NCBI GenBank assembly: GCA_036873135.1
Contig: JAPTYO010000018.1
Span: 11,151,503-11,215,502, forward strand
DNA: 64,000 nt
Direction of reading: 5' to 3'
DNA from: Clarkia xantiana subsp. parviflora
Lineage: Eukaryota > Streptophyta > Magnoliopsida > Myrtales > Onagraceae
The position numbers and the translations under genes are program-made. Positions 54,307-64,000 of this stretch are shown piece by piece. Below the pieces are notes generated by a model. That model made no database searches. It had not been told where the DNA came from and worked only from the letters and a program-made list of their open reading frames with translations. How positions within the stretch are numbered: position 1 is the first letter of the stretch; each line of letters opens with the position of its first letter.

Positions 54307-57300
54307 TCAAGCATGGTGTTTCTTCAAGTGTTCGCCACTAAAAGAATGCTTCAATATTCTGCCATCGAGGTCTTCCAACTTGTACGCATTCGGAGCTGGC
54401 ATCTCCACGACCTTATAAGGTCCTTCCCATTTTGGTGACATCTTGCTGATCCGATCCAAAAGGGTAAACTCGTTGCGACGCCAAACCAGCTCCCCGACGA
54501 AGAATTGTCGGGACTTAACTCGCCGATTGTAATACCTGGCCGTCGCCAAACGCATTCGAGCCTGGACTTCATCGGCTTCCCGCCTCTTCTCTTCGAGCAA
54601 GTCCAAATCCAGACGTCTCATCTCATCATTCGTTAAAGGCTCGTAATATCTCATCTGATGGGACGCCACAGCTACCTCCACGGGAGCAACAGCCTCCGTG
54701 CCATAAACAAGGCCAAACGGAGTCTCCCCATTTGATCGTTTAGGTGTCGTTCTGACAGCCCAAAGCACGTTTTCTAGCTCGTTCAGCCATTTTTCCTTCA
54801 AGGCATAGACCCTTTTCTTCAGGCCATCCATCACGATTTTGTTGGCCGATTCCACCTGGCCATTAGTCTGAGCATGGCGGACAGAGGCTGTCCGATGCTC
54901 GATGTTCAACTCCTCCAGATACTCCTTCACCTGAGACCCGTTAAACGGTGGACCATTGTCGCTGATCACCACCTTAGGAATCCCGTATCTGGATACAATA
55001 TGCGTCTGGAGAAATTTGATGATCTGGTTCCCCATCGTCCTGGCGAACGCCTTTGCCTCTATCCATTTCGAAAAATAATCGATAGCTACAAGCAAATACT
55101 TACACTGACCTTGTGCTTGCGGAAGAGGTCCCACCAAGTCGATGCCCCACTGCGAGAAGGGCCAAGCGCTCTTGATGGGTGTCAGATTAGCAGCCGGAGC
55201 CACAATACTCGGGGCATACCTCTGGCACGCGTCACAGGATCGGACCAACGCCGTCGCCTCCTTGCTCATTGTAGGCCAATAATAGCCCAAGTTCAGCACC
55301 TTCCTCATAATGGATCGGGCTCCTTCGTGACAAGCCGCGACCGCTTCGTGCACCTCCCTCAGGATTCGACTTGTGTCGGGTTCAGCCACACACTTCAAGT
55401 ACGGAGTCGAGAACCAGACCTTCATGTATAGCTGATTGTCCAGCATCACGAAATTAGCCGCGATCCGACGTATCCTGTCAGCTACTACTTTATTGTCGGG
55501 GACTGCCCCCGTAGTCAGGTACGCGACTATCAGGGTCATCCAAGTGGGTTCCTCCTCCGATCTTGCTTCAATAGCACACACCTGCGTCAGGTCGGTGGTC
55601 GACAAGATCACCTTCTCCAAGAAGTGCACCTTCCGATTTTCCTCCAAGGGTGCCCCCAGGGCAAATTTACTCAAGGCATCCGCCTCCACGTTCTCCTCCC
55701 TCGGGATCGCCTCGATGTCGAAGCTTTTAAAGCTCTTCTTCAAGACTTGCACCTCGCGAAGGTTCTTACTCATTATCGGGTTCTTCGCCTCGTATCGCCC
55801 TTGAACCTGGTTCACAATCAGGGCCGCGTCACACTTTACTCTCAAGTGAGCAACTCCCGTACCTTTGGCAATTTTCAGGCCCGTGTTAAGAGCCTCGTAC
55901 TCAACTTCGTTGTTCGTGGCCCTAAAAGTTAAGGCCAAGGCATATCGAAGCGGCTCACCTCCGCCTGGTGGTATTAATACAAACCCTGCTCCTGATCCAT
56001 CTGAACTCGAGGAGCCATCCGTGTACATCTCCCAGGTATTTTCCTCGTTTGGCTGTTCTGATTGCTCTGCCATCTCTGGTTGTTCTGCCATCGGGACCTC
56101 CATGGTTGCCCCCTCTACAGGGCCCGCTTCTTCCAGATCGGGGGCTGTAGACTCTGCTATGAAATCCGCCAATTTCACTAATCTCCCCGACGTTCTCGGA
56201 GCAAAGTGTATGCGAAACTCACTAAGCTCGACTGCCCATTTCACTAATCTCCCCGACGCATCCATTCGGTTCAAAAAATGCTTTGGAGGCTGGTTCGCCA
56301 ACACAGTAATCTCGTGTGCATGGAAATAAGGCCTTAGCTTCCGAGCAGTAATATTCAACGCAAAGAGATACTTCTCAAAGGCGAGATAATTCAATTCAGA
56401 CTTGGCAAACGCCATGCTTACATAATAGACGGGGACTTGTTTACCCTCAAAAACCTTCACTAACACAGAGCTAATTGAAAATTCAGAAACAGCCAAGTAA
56501 AGATAGAGCGGCTCACCTGGAACCGGTTTTGCCAACGGCGGGAGGGTGCGAAGGTGCTGCTTGAGTGCTTGGAACGCTTCTTCACACTTGGCGGTCCACT
56601 CAAACTTCTTGTTGGCCCTCAGGACTTCAAAAAATGGCATTGATCGGTCACTTGCCTTGGACAGGAAGCGATTCATTGCAGCCAGTCGGCCATTCGGCAC
56701 TTGCACTTCCCGATGGTTTATCGGAGACTGCATCTCCTCGATCTCCCTCAGCTTCTCGGGGTTCACCTCAATTCCTCTTTGGCTCACCATAAAGCCCAGA
56801 AATTTCCCTGAGTGGACTCCGAAGGCGCATTTTGTCGGGTTTAAGCGATCCTGATGAAGCCTCATCCGCTCAAACACCATGGCTAGGTTGTGCACATGAT
56901 CCTCAGCTTGTCGGGACTTCACCAGCATATCATCCACGTAAGCCTCCATGGTCTCCCCTAGCGTATCTCCGAACAGCTTGTTCACCATCCGCTGGTAGGT
57001 TGCCCCGGCATTGATCAACCCGAAAGGCATGACATCGTAGTGATAGATGTCACTGTCTGCATAAAATGCTGTGTGAGGAGCGTCCTCCTCAGCCATCTTG
57101 ATCTGATTATAGCCCGAGTATGCATCCATAAAGCTTAACAACTCGTGTCCCGACGTGGCATCCACCAACTGGTCGATTCTCGGGAGTGGGTAACAGTCTA
57201 TCGGGCAAGCCTTATTCAGGTCGCGGAAATCAACGCACATCTGCCATTTCCCATTGCTCTTCTTCACCAGCACCGGGTTAGCAACCCAAGTCTGTAATCG

Positions 57301-57861
57301 GAGCTCCTTGATGAACCCAGCATCGAGCAACCAGCCCACCTCTTGCTGGATCGCGATCCGCTTGTCTGTGCCCATTGGACGCCTTTTCTGCGCGATAGGT
57401 TTGATCGCGGGATCAATCTTCAACTCGTGTACGATCACATCGGGGCTGATTCCTGGCATGTCACTCGGAGACCAGGCAAACAGCTCCTTGAATTCTTTCA
57501 GTAGATCGATCAATTTTTGGGGTGTCTCCTCGGTCAGGGCAGACCCGATTTTCACCTTCCTCTGAGGCCCATCAATCTCGACCTCCTTTAAATCCTCCAC
57601 GGGGGCGGGACGCCCAAACTCTTCTCTGGGATCAGCATTTGTCTGGAGGACGGTCATAGCCTCCCGTCTCCTTCTTCGGGTGGCGTTAACATAACATTTC
57701 CTGGATGCCACCTGGTCGCCCTTGACCTCTCCGACTCCATGGTCGGTCGGGAACTTCATCTTCTGGTGAACAGTCGAGGCAACTGCCATCAGGGGGTTGA
57801 TGGTAGTTCTCCCAATAATCGCATTGTAGGTCCCCGCGGACTCAACTACCACAAACTCCAC
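54307..57861 (-). CDS. Pol of E: RT, gypsy RNase H, archaeal-type RNase H, integrase in one intact frame
   Basis: 1184 codons without a stop. Residues from the first Met: protease tail 1-60; RT about 150-360 with YVDD at 308-311; gRNase H about 405-535; a ~50-residue acidic linker; aRNase H about 611-735 with Asp614 (YTDGS), Glu of NNEVEYE, Asp678 (KCDAA) and Asp728 (EADAL). The integrase HHCC finger is His838, His845, Cys876, Cys879; the core is Asp908 (GIDLVG), Asp968 (ISDNG) and Glu1004 (QVESAN), a D,D35E spacing. No chromodomain; the C-terminus ends LKKHHA. The true frame starts further upstream beyond a TAA (57870s). Carries a small local duplication (SGRLVK, about residues 537 and 558). 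Confidence 0.93.
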   Translation of the reverse strand: MEFVVVESAGTYNAIIGRTTINPLMAVASTVHQKMKFPTDHGVGEVKGDQVASRKCYVNATRRRRREAMTVLQTNADPREEFGRPAPVEDLKEVEIDGPQRKVKIGSALTEETPQKLIDLLKEFKELFAWSPSDMPGISPDVIVHELKIDPAIKPIAQKRRPMGTDKRIAIQQEVGWLLDAGFIKELRLQTWVANPVLVKKSNGKWQMCVDFRDLNKACPIDCYPLPRIDQLVDATSGHELLSFMDAYSGYNQIKMAEEDAPHTAFYADSDIYHYDVMPFGLINAGATYQRMVNKLFGDTLGETMEAYVDDMLVKSRQAEDHVHNLAMVFERMRLHQDRLNPTKCAFGVHSGKFLGFMVSQRGIEVNPEKLREIEEMQSPINHREVQVPNGRLAAMNRFLSKASDRSMPFFEVLRANKKFEWTAKCEEAFQALKQHLRTLPPLAKPVPGEPLYLYLAVSEFSISSVLVKVFEGKQVPVYYVSMAFAKSELNYLAFEKYLFALNITARKLRPYFHAHEITVLANQPPKHFLNRMDASGRLVKWAVELSEFRIHFAPRTSGRLVKLADFIAESTAPDLEEAGPVEGATMEVPMAEQPEMAEQSEQPNEENTWEMYTDGSSSSDGSGAGFVLIPPGGGEPLRYALALTFRATNNEVEYEALNTGLKIAKGTGVAHLRVKCDAALIVNQVQGRYEAKNPIMSKNLREVQVLKKSFKSFDIEAIPREENVEADALSKFALGAPLEENRKVHFLEKVILSTTDLTQVCAIEARSEEEPTWMTLIVAYLTTGAVPDNKVVADRIRRIAANFVMLDNQLYMKVWFSTPYLKCVAEPDTSRILREVHEAVAACHEGARSIMRKVLNLGYYWPTMSKEATALVRSCDACQRYAPSIVAPAANLTPIKSAWPFSQWGIDLVGPLPQAQGQCKYLLVAIDYFSKWIEAKAFARTMGNQIIKFLQTHIVSRYGIPKVVISDNGPPFNGSQVKEYLEELNIEHRTASVRHAQTNGQVESANKIVMDGLKKRVYALKEKWLNELENVLWAVRTTPKRSNGETPFGLVYGTEAVAPVEVAVASHQMRYYEPLTNDEMRRLDLDLLEEKRREADEVQARMRLATARYYNRRVKSRQFFVGELVWRRNEFTLLDRISKMSPKWEGPYKVVEMPAPNAYKLEDLDGRILKHSFSGEHLKKHHA

Positions 57862-57869
57862 GTTCCTCC

Positions 57870-58225
57870 TCTCTTATTTCCACCCGCTACCAAACTCCAC
57901 TGGTAAGGTGATCACTCCTAGCGGATAGGAGGTAAAGCCAGAGAATCCGACCATTGGGAAGTTCGCCTCCTTTAGGTCCTTCTTCGTTTTCCCCATGGCC
58001 TCCAGCGCGTCCATGAACAGGATATCGAAGGAGCTCCCTCCATCGATCAGAATCCGCTTCATCTCGTACACATCCACATCCAAGGTCACGACCAGAGCGT
58101 CATCGTGCGGAGTCTCCACGCCTACAAGATCCTCCGACGAAAAGGAGATCACCATCTCTTCCTTCAGGGTCCAGGATCGGGACCTCTTACCCAGTACTAC
58201 AGCAGCTGGAATTCTAGAGGCATAA
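57870..58225 (-). pseudogene. Protease and gag-pol junction of E
   Basis: VVLGKRSRSWTLKEEMVISF runs straight from Gag into protease: the codon that is TGA in A and D is CGA here. YEMKRILIDGGSSFDILFMD contains the protease Asp (DGG). The frame is closed by a TAA near 57872 (GSGWK then stop), where A has Ser and D has Ala; pol then continues in the same frame. Confidence 0.8.
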
Positions 58226-59924
58226 ACCTCCTGGGAGGACGAGGTATCACCTCCAGCGGCAAACCTCCGTGAATCACATTGATAGTGCCCCGCTTCTCCT
58301 TACGGGCACCGGAAGACTCCGGGTCGGACCTCTTCTTCTTTGGGGACCGATCGCGGGATCGGGAATGGGACCGTGATCGGGATCGAGAACGGGATCGACA
58401 CCGCTTCTCCCCGACAAACTCCTTAAGCTTCCCATTCTGGATCAGCTTTTCGATCTCCCTCTTCAGCTCCCGACAATGATTGGTGTCGTGGCCATTCGCG
58501 CGATGGAATCAATAGTAGCGGTCAGTGCGGGATCCCAAAAACTCTCCTTCCTTCTTCGGGGGTAACCTAGAGATACCCTGTCGCTCCATGACCGTCAACA
58601 CCTCCGCCATAGAGCTATTGAAAGGAATGTCATGATCCTTCCGCCTGTCTTTTTTCGAGGAACGCCTATCATCCCTCCGATCGGAGCGACCTCGACCCCG
58701 ACTGCCCTCGGCTTTATCCTTCGACTTGCGCTTGTCTAAGGGTTTGACCGACTGCTTTCCCTTATTCGACTTCGGGGACTCAAGCTCTCCAGCGGCTATC
58801 TTCGATTCCTGGACATCGATTTGCCACTTCACCCTCTTCTGCAATGCCTCCATATTCCACACAGCCTTCTCAGCCACACTGTGCATCAAGTCGGAATCGT
58901 AGGGGGCTGTTAGGTTCCGAATGAAGGTACGGATGGTTTCACCCTCCGAAATCTCCTCATCAATCTCCGCCACGCTGGCAGTGTACCGCTGGTAATAATG
59001 CGCCAGCGACTCGTCGGGCCTCTGTACCACCTGGGTCAGGGACCTCACACTCTTCAGCAGACGTCTGCGTCCCTGGTACTGCTGAATGAAGCGGTCGTGC
59101 ATATCAGCCCAGCAAGTGATGCAGCCTGGGGGCAGACTGAAGAACCAGGTTAGGGCTCTCTCGCCCAGTGTGTTCGGGAACAACGTACACACAATATCTT
59201 CATTCGGGGCTCTGCCCAGACACGCCATGAGGTTCTTCTGGACATGACGAACCGGATCTCCCTCGCCATCATACTCCTTGATCGTGGGGATACCCAGTCC
59301 TTGCGGGGCGAGGGTGTCGAGGAACGAAGGGATGGGTGGATCGATCCCTCAGCTCCGACACCAGCGGCTTCTGCTCTCCCATGCAGATGTTCACGATCTT
59401 CACCACCTGATCGGGGGTGATGGGACCATTAAGGGGAATGGTCCTGTGCTGCACTGGTCCTGTGCTGCACTGGTCCTGGCCCATCGACCACGAATCGTTC
59501 TGGTTGGGTGGACTCCCTACTCCTGCCCAGGTTTCGGGGTTGAATCTCCCGAACATTCTGAACTTATGCTGGCGGGGGCGCTTCCTCTTCTAGCGGAGGC
59601 ATCTCCTCTTGCCTCCTCGCAGCCTCTCTCCGATCTAAGAGGGCCTCCACAGCTGCCAAAAACATTGGCATGGCCTCCGCCACAGCCCTCGTTAGGTCCG
59701 CATTTGGAGGAGCCTCCTGCTCCCTATTCCCCTGGTGTTGAGCATCAGCATCTTCGGGACCTTCATTATACCCCCCCTGCCTGGGAGACCTCAGCAGCAG
59801 GAAGATTCTGGTCCTCCTCGCGTTCCGGTGGTGAATTCAAAGTCATCAAAGCAGGATGACGGGAACCACCAGATTGTCCTTGTCTTCTTTGCTTGCCAGC
59901 CGCCATTGAACGAGTAGAAGGCAT
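58226..59924 (-). pseudogene. Gag of element E
   Basis: ATG at 59924 (MPSTRSMAAGKQRRQGQSGG). Lesions: a TAA after EEEAPPPA near 59568, a 17-bp tandem duplication (ctgtgctgcactggtc) near 59450 that shifts the frame, a deletion near 59320 (PFVPR then HPRPAR), and a TGA in the zinc knuckle near 58508 (Cys-Arg replaced: YY, stop, FHRANGHDTNHC). The core (RALTWFFSLPPGCITCWAD, DRFIQQYQGRRRLLKS, LAHYYQRYTASVAEID) is open at 59228-58509. The tail has an RS-rich stretch (RCRSRSRSRSRSHSRSRDRS). Confidence 0.85.
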
Positions 59925-59939
59925 ATCAGCTTTTTGTTA

Positions 59940-59959
59940 CGTTCCCACAGACGGCGCCA
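59940..59959 (-). other. Primer binding site of E
   Basis: Minus strand TGGCGCCGTCTGTGGGAACG, one base from the LTR. Confidence 0.8.
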
Positions 59960-59960
59960 A

Positions 59961-60655
59961 TGTTGGATCACGGTGGAACTCCGGTACGATCTTTGACAGC
60001 GATCCTAGCTCCTTTGCTCCACGCAATCCTACAAGAGGGGATAGACCGGGCGGTGACCCAGAATCCCTCTCCGATGCTTAAATGAGTATCTCGTATACGG
60101 CGACAAGTATGAATCTCAAAGTGTCTCTCAAAACGTAATGTGCTCTGAGGTAACCTCTGCCCTTTTATAGGCGGAGAGGTACCTCAGTTACCTGGTGAAC
60201 CGTTGGGGTGGTTAGCCCGTATTCCGCGTATCTCGGGCACGATCTCACCTATCTAGGCCATGATCTCGCTTATATCGGCCACGCCCCGCGTATCTCGGCC
60301 ACGCTCCGCGTATCTCGGCCACGCCCCGCGTATCTCGGCCTCATCCTCTGATAGCAAGTCCCGACTAATATCGGGGACTCCAGAGTTATCTCCTTGTGTC
60401 ACCGCTCGGGGCCCCTCGTCATCGTGACAGGGCCAATCGTTCTCAGGGATTCGTCATCGGGGCCTACTTAAAGGCATCTCATCGGGAGCATTCAGCTCAC
60501 CTATCGGGACCGACTCTGTCGGGACCTCTCATCATCGGGACTCCCTCTGTCGGGACCCTTCGCCTGGGTCATCTTGACCTCCATTGAGGGCCCAGTGGCC
60601 CTATTCGCCGTTTGCTCGCCATTAAAGGGCCTATCGCCCACAACGAAGCCCATCA
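59961..60655 (-). repeat. 5' LTR of E (695 bp)
   Basis: TGTTGGATCACGG...AAGCCCATCA on plus, followed by ttcga. TATA box (minus ctataaaag) at 60152-60160. Nearly the same as the 3' LTR. Confidence 0.93.
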
Positions 60656-60660
60656 TTCGA

Positions 60661-61145
60661 CAAAGTGTGTTTATTTGCCTTGTTCGTTGCCTTGTACGAA
60701 CTTTCTTAGAGCGCCTGCCTCTTGGTTTTCATTCCTCGGGACTGACGTTATGTCGAAGGTGTCAAAAGTGCCAGCAATTTCCTTTGCTTGCTTTAGGTAA
60801 TTCTGCATGTTTTCAGACTTTGCCATGTATTCGCCCTTTATTTAGTTGACTACCAGTTGTGAGTCGCACTTTACCCTTAGGTGTTTGACACCTACACCTT
60901 TGGAAATTCTTAGGCCTGTTATCAAGTCCTCATATTCTGCCTCATTGTTTGTTGCTCGGAATACCAAAGTTAGAGCGTACTTCAGAGGTTCCGACCCATC
61001 TGGTGGTATTAGAAGAAGTCCTTCCCTCGAGCCTCCTAAGTTTGATGACCCGTATATCAATGGGCTCTGCTGCTTGTGGGGCGTTTTCTTGTGTTGTTTC
61101 ATCAGGGGTGATCCCTGTGAATTCCGCAATGAAATCCGCTAAAGC
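60661..61145 (-). pseudogene. Archaeal-type RNase H of X
   Basis: GSSNLGGSREGLLLIPPDGS, FRATNNEAEYEDLITGLRIS, VKCDSQLVVN, and downstream FDITSVPRNENQEAGAL; the last acid reads EAGAL where E has EADAL. The first motif reads IYGSS rather than YTDGS. Stops follow VVN and GK. The frame is interrupted by E at 60655/49524 and continues into the X integrase. Confidence 0.78.
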
Positions 61146-61148
61146 TTG

Positions 61149-61640
61149 TCACTTGATTGCAGTTCGCGGGGCGAAATGGATGCGGAACTCACTTAGCTCA
61201 ATTGCCCACTTTGTCAGTTTTCCTAACATGTTTGGTTTTGCCAATATATGTTTCAGTGGCTGATCTGTGAGTACCGTTATTTCGTGCGCATGAAAGTATG
61301 GTCTCAACTTTCTTGCCACGACGATGAGGGCATACAAGTACTTCTCTATTGGCATGTAATACACCACGTATTTTGCCAGGGTCTTGCTGACGTAATATAC
61401 CGGTAGATGAGTATTGCCCTTATGCCTGACAAGTACTGAGCTGACTGCAATGTTGATAACCGATATGTAGAGGTAAAGGGGTTCTCCTTGTATTGGTTTT
61501 GCCAATGTCGGCAGTGTTCGCAAGTGTTGCTTTAACTGCTGGAAAGCTTCTTCACATACCGGCGTCCATTCAAACTTCTTGTTTGCGCGCAGTATTTCAA
61601 AGAAGGGAGTGCTTTATCTCCATTCTTTGCCGGGAATCTG
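61149..61640 (-). pseudogene. Gypsy-type RNase H of X
   Basis: HLRTLPTLAKPIQGEPLYLY, LPVYYVSKTLAKYVVYYMPI, LTDQPLKHILAKPNMLGKLT, AIELSEFRIHFAPRTAIK, then a stop near 61149. A frameshift near 61600 separates it from the RT part. Confidence 0.8.
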
Positions 61641-62587
61641 TTTAAGGCTGCCAAACGGCCATTTAGCTGTTGTACCTCCTTATGTTTTGTAGGAGATGCC
61701 ATTTCTATGATTGCCTTAACTTTTTCTGGGTTCGTCTCTATTCCTCTTTGGCTAACCATGAATCCTAGTATTATTGGCAAAGGATATGCATCATTGGGGC
61801 ATGCATTGTTCAGGTCCCTATAATCGATACACATCCTCAGCTTGTCGCTCGGCTTTGCTACCAATACAGGGTTTGCAACCCATGTTCGGAACCTTGATTC
61901 TTCAATGAATCCGGCTTCTAAAAGCTTTCCTACTTCTTCTAGGCTAGCTACCTTCTTACTGCCCCCGATAGGTCGTAGTTTTTGTGCGATGGATCGAACT
62001 CCTGGTTTGATTTTGAGATTGTGTGAAATCACGTTTGGCCTTATCCCAGGCATATCGCTTGGGGACCATGCAAATAGGTCTTTAGACTCCCTTAGGAGTG
62101 TTGTGATTTCTATCACTTCCTCCTCTAAAAGTGATGCGCCTATTCGGACCATCCGATCTGGTTCATCTATCTTTATTTCTCGCAACTCATCCAATAGAGT
62201 TGGACGAGCGCGCTCCTTCCTGGGGTCCTCGTCAATGGAAGGGATGTCACTGTCATCCTCCTTAACGTTGTGCTGGAGTGTCGTGCTGTAACACTCCTTT
62301 GAAAGTTGTTGGTCCCCCTTGACTTCCCCAATTCCCACGGGGGTTGGGAATTTTATCTTTTGATGTGTTGTTGAGGCTTTCATGCCCCATTCATTCATAG
62401 TGGTGTATCCTAGGATGCCATTGTATGCATCTAGTTTTTCCACAACTAGGAAAGATATCTCCATGTGTAGTTGTTTATCACCAGTTCCCAGGGTGACTGG
62501 TAACTTGATTGTTCCGACCGTGTAATTGATATCACCGATGAAACCAACAAGTGGTGAGTGTATCAGTTTGATACTCTTTTTCCTTCC
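61641..62587 (-). pseudogene. Protease C-terminal part and RT of X, with an in-frame deletion of the RT core
   Basis: Protease tail: HSPLVGFIGDINYTVGTIKL and LVVEKLDAYNGILGYTTMNE. RT: DLFAWSPSDMPGIRPNVISH, MCIDYRDLNNACPNDAYPLP, then directly ILGFMVSQRGIETNPEKV. Compared with E, about 125 residues between YPLP and LGFMVSQRG are missing without loss of frame (junction near 61775), including FMDAYSGYN and YVDD, so the RT is catalytically dead. The left part of protease with the active Asp is beyond element F. Confidence 0.85.
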
Positions 62588-63302
62588 TGATGGGTTCCGC
62601 TATGGCCGTTAGGCCCTTTAACAGCGAGGAAACGGCGAATAGGCCCACTGGGCCCTAAAGTGGAGGTCAAGAAGACCAAGGTGAAGGGTCCTGACAGAGG
62701 GAGTACCGATGATGAAAGGTCCCGACAGAGTCGGTCCCGATAGGTGAGCTGGAAGCTCCCGATGAGAAGCCTTTAAGTAGGCCCCGATGACGAATCCCTG
62801 AGAATGATTGGCCCTGTCACGATGACGAGGGGCCCCGAGCGGTGACACAATGAGATAACTCTGGAGTCCCCGATATTGGTCAGGACTTGCTATCAGAGGA
62901 TGAGGCCAGGATACGCGGGGCGTGGCCGAGATACGCGGAGCGTGGCCGAGATACGCGGGGCGTGGCCGAGATACGCGGGGCGTGGCCGAGAAAAGCGAGA
63001 TCATGGCCTAGATAGGCGGGATCGTGCCCGAGATACGCGGAATACGGGCTAACCACCCAAACGGTTCACCAGGTAACTGAGGTACCTCTCAGCCTATAAA
63101 AAGGCAGAGGTTACCTCAGATCAATTACGTTTTGAGAGACACTTTGAGATTCTTACTTGCCGCCATATACGAGATACTCATTTAAGCATCGGAGAGGGAT
63201 TCTGGGTCACCGCCCTGTCTATCCCCTCTTGCAGGATTGCGTGGAGCAAAGGAGCTAGGATCACCGTCAAAGATCGTACCGGAGTTCCACCGTGATCCAA
63301 CA
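62588..63302 (+). repeat. 5' LTR of F (715 bp)
   Basis: TGATGGGTTCCGC...GTGATCCAACA. Contains five units of gccgagatacgcgg(g/a)gcgtg (about 62915-63000). TATA box tataaaaa at 63095-63102. Confidence 0.92.
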
Positions 63303-63303
63303 T

Positions 63304-63322
63304 TGGCGCCGTCAGTGGGAAC
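63304..63322 (+). other. Primer binding site of F
   Basis: TGGCGCCGTCAGTGGGAAC; one base differs from A and D (GTCTG to GTCAG). Confidence 0.78.
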
Positions 63323-63338
63323 GTAACAAAAAACTGAT

Positions 63339-64000
63339 ATGCCTTCTACTCGTTTAATGGTGGCTGGCAAGCTAAGAAGACAAGGACAATCTGGTGGTTC
63401 CCGTCATCCTGCTGCGACGACTTTGAATTCACCACCGGAACGCGAGGAGGACCAGAATCTTCCTGCTGCTAAGGTCTCCCAGACAGGGGGGCATAATGAA
63501 GGTCCCGAAGATGCTGCTGCTCAACACCAGGGGAATAGGGAGCAGGAGGCTCCTCCAAATGCGGACCTAACGAGGGTTGTGGCGGAGGCCATGCCAATGT
63601 TTTTGGCAGCTGTGGAGGCCCTCTTAGATCGGAGAGAGGCTGCGAGGAGGCAAGAGGAGATGCCTCCGCTATAAGAGGAAGCGCCCCCGCCAGCAGAGGT
63701 TCCGAATGTTCGGGATGTTCAGCCCCGAAACCTAGGCAGGAGTAGGGAGTCCACCCAACCAGAACGATTCGTGGTCGATGGGCCAGGACCAGTGCAGCAC
63801 AGGACCATTCCCCTTAATGGTCCCATCACCCCCGATCAGGTGGTGAAGATCGTGAACATCTGCATGGGAGAGCAGAAGCCGCTGGTGTCGGAGCTGAGGG
63901 ATGGATCCACCCATCCCTTCATTCCTCGACTCATAAACACCCTCGCCCCGCCAGGACTGGGTATCCCCATGATCAAGGAGTATGATGGCGAGGGAGATCC
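63339..64000 (+). pseudogene. Gag N-terminal part of F, cut by window end
   Basis: ATG at 63339 (MPSTRLMVAGKLRRQGQSGG), stop TAA at 63672-63674 (GAA in E, codon 112). The same frame continues through GPGPVQHRTIPLNGPITPDQ, VVKIVNICMGEQKPLVSEL and GIPMIKEYDGEGDP to the last base. Equivalent to the N-terminal 220 residues of the D Gag. Confidence 0.85.

Larger units (their letters stand above)
49524..60655 (-). mobile_element. Element E: best-preserved Tat-lineage retrotransposon, both LTRs, TSD TTCGA
   Basis: LTRs at 49524-50219 (3') and 59961-60655 (5'), target duplication ttcga at 49519-49523 and 60656-60660. It interrupts the pol of X between aRNase H and integrase. RT to integrase is one frame of 1184 codons; the aORF has a single stop. 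Gag and protease carry several lesions. Confidence 0.95.
12000..62587 (-). mobile_element. Element X: old Tat-lineage Ty3/gypsy element split by six later insertions
   Basis: Pieces of X: LTR and 3' region to about 14340, aORF exons 21537-22263, aORF end and spacer 33313-34343, spacer 35588-35845, spacer and integrase 46785-49523, RNase H to protease 60656-62587. Gag-pol runs on minus, aORF on plus. Removing A, D and E restores X coding or repeat phase at each junction. Total X sequence present is about 9 kb. The 5' LTR and gag lie beyond F, outside the window. X shares aORF exon structure and spacer with C. Confidence 0.75.
62588..64000 (+). mobile_element. Element F: fourth member of the A/D/E family, cut by window end
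   Basis: A full 5' LTR, PBS and the first part of gag, inserted in the protease of X. The five bases before it, cttcc (62583-62587), are the expected target duplication. Most similar to E in LTR and gag. Confidence 0.9.

Overview
This window is plant (angiosperm) repeat-rich DNA made almost entirely of LTR retrotransposons inserted into one another. I found no host gene, no rRNA or tRNA gene and no CRISPR array. The plant assignment rests on Ty3/gypsy elements of the Tat lineage (Gag, protease, RT, a gypsy RNase H, a second archaeal-type RNase H, a D,D35E integrase, no chromodomain, and an extra ORF with the plant-only Transposase_28 'putative gypsy type transposon' domain), on Ty1/copia elements with an initiator-Met-type PBS, and on a tRNA-derived SINE. 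I call the elements C, K, X, H, A, D, E and F.

Layout. C (1-6864, + strand, left end outside the window) has a gag fragment, an antisense intron-containing accessory ORF (aORF), a palindrome-rich satellite array and a 3' LTR; no pol is visible. Diverged tandem repeats follow at 7500-8090. K (8107-11885, - strand) is a decayed copia element whose LTR fragment has become a large inverted repeat. X (about 12000-62587, gag-pol on -, aORF on +) is an old Tat element of the same family as C. It is split by later insertions: H (about 14340-21536, two copia-type LTR/internal units), A (22264-33312, +), a DNA-transposon-like insert with a nearby SINE (34344-35577), D (35846-46784, -), E (49524-60655, -) and F (62588 to window end, +). 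A, D and E each have two LTRs and matching 5-bp target duplications (GGTGC, ATGCG, TTCGA). When they are removed, the X reading frames or spacer repeats join up.

A, D, E and F are one young family. Order in element orientation: 5' LTR, PBS (TGGCGCC), gag, pol, tandem repeats built on TCGCCTTAAGTG, aORF in antisense, PPT, 3' LTR. Each aORF in A, D and E has its own TATA box 154-174 bp before its ATG, a 7-nt first exon, introns with GT-AG ends (the third donor is unclear in A), and encodes a Transposase_28 region, a basic/Pro-rich middle and a coiled-coil C-terminus. X and C carry a related antisense gene with a different but mutually conserved exon structure. Antisense orientation explains how introns survive: the genomic RNA that is reverse-transcribed is the opposite strand.

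All copies carry nonsense changes (mainly C>T or G>A) and frameshifts. E is the best preserved: one uninterrupted 1184-codon RT-RNaseH-RNaseH-integrase frame, and an 832-codon aORF with a single stop. Assignments rest on reading motifs and aligning copies by eye; no database search was possible.
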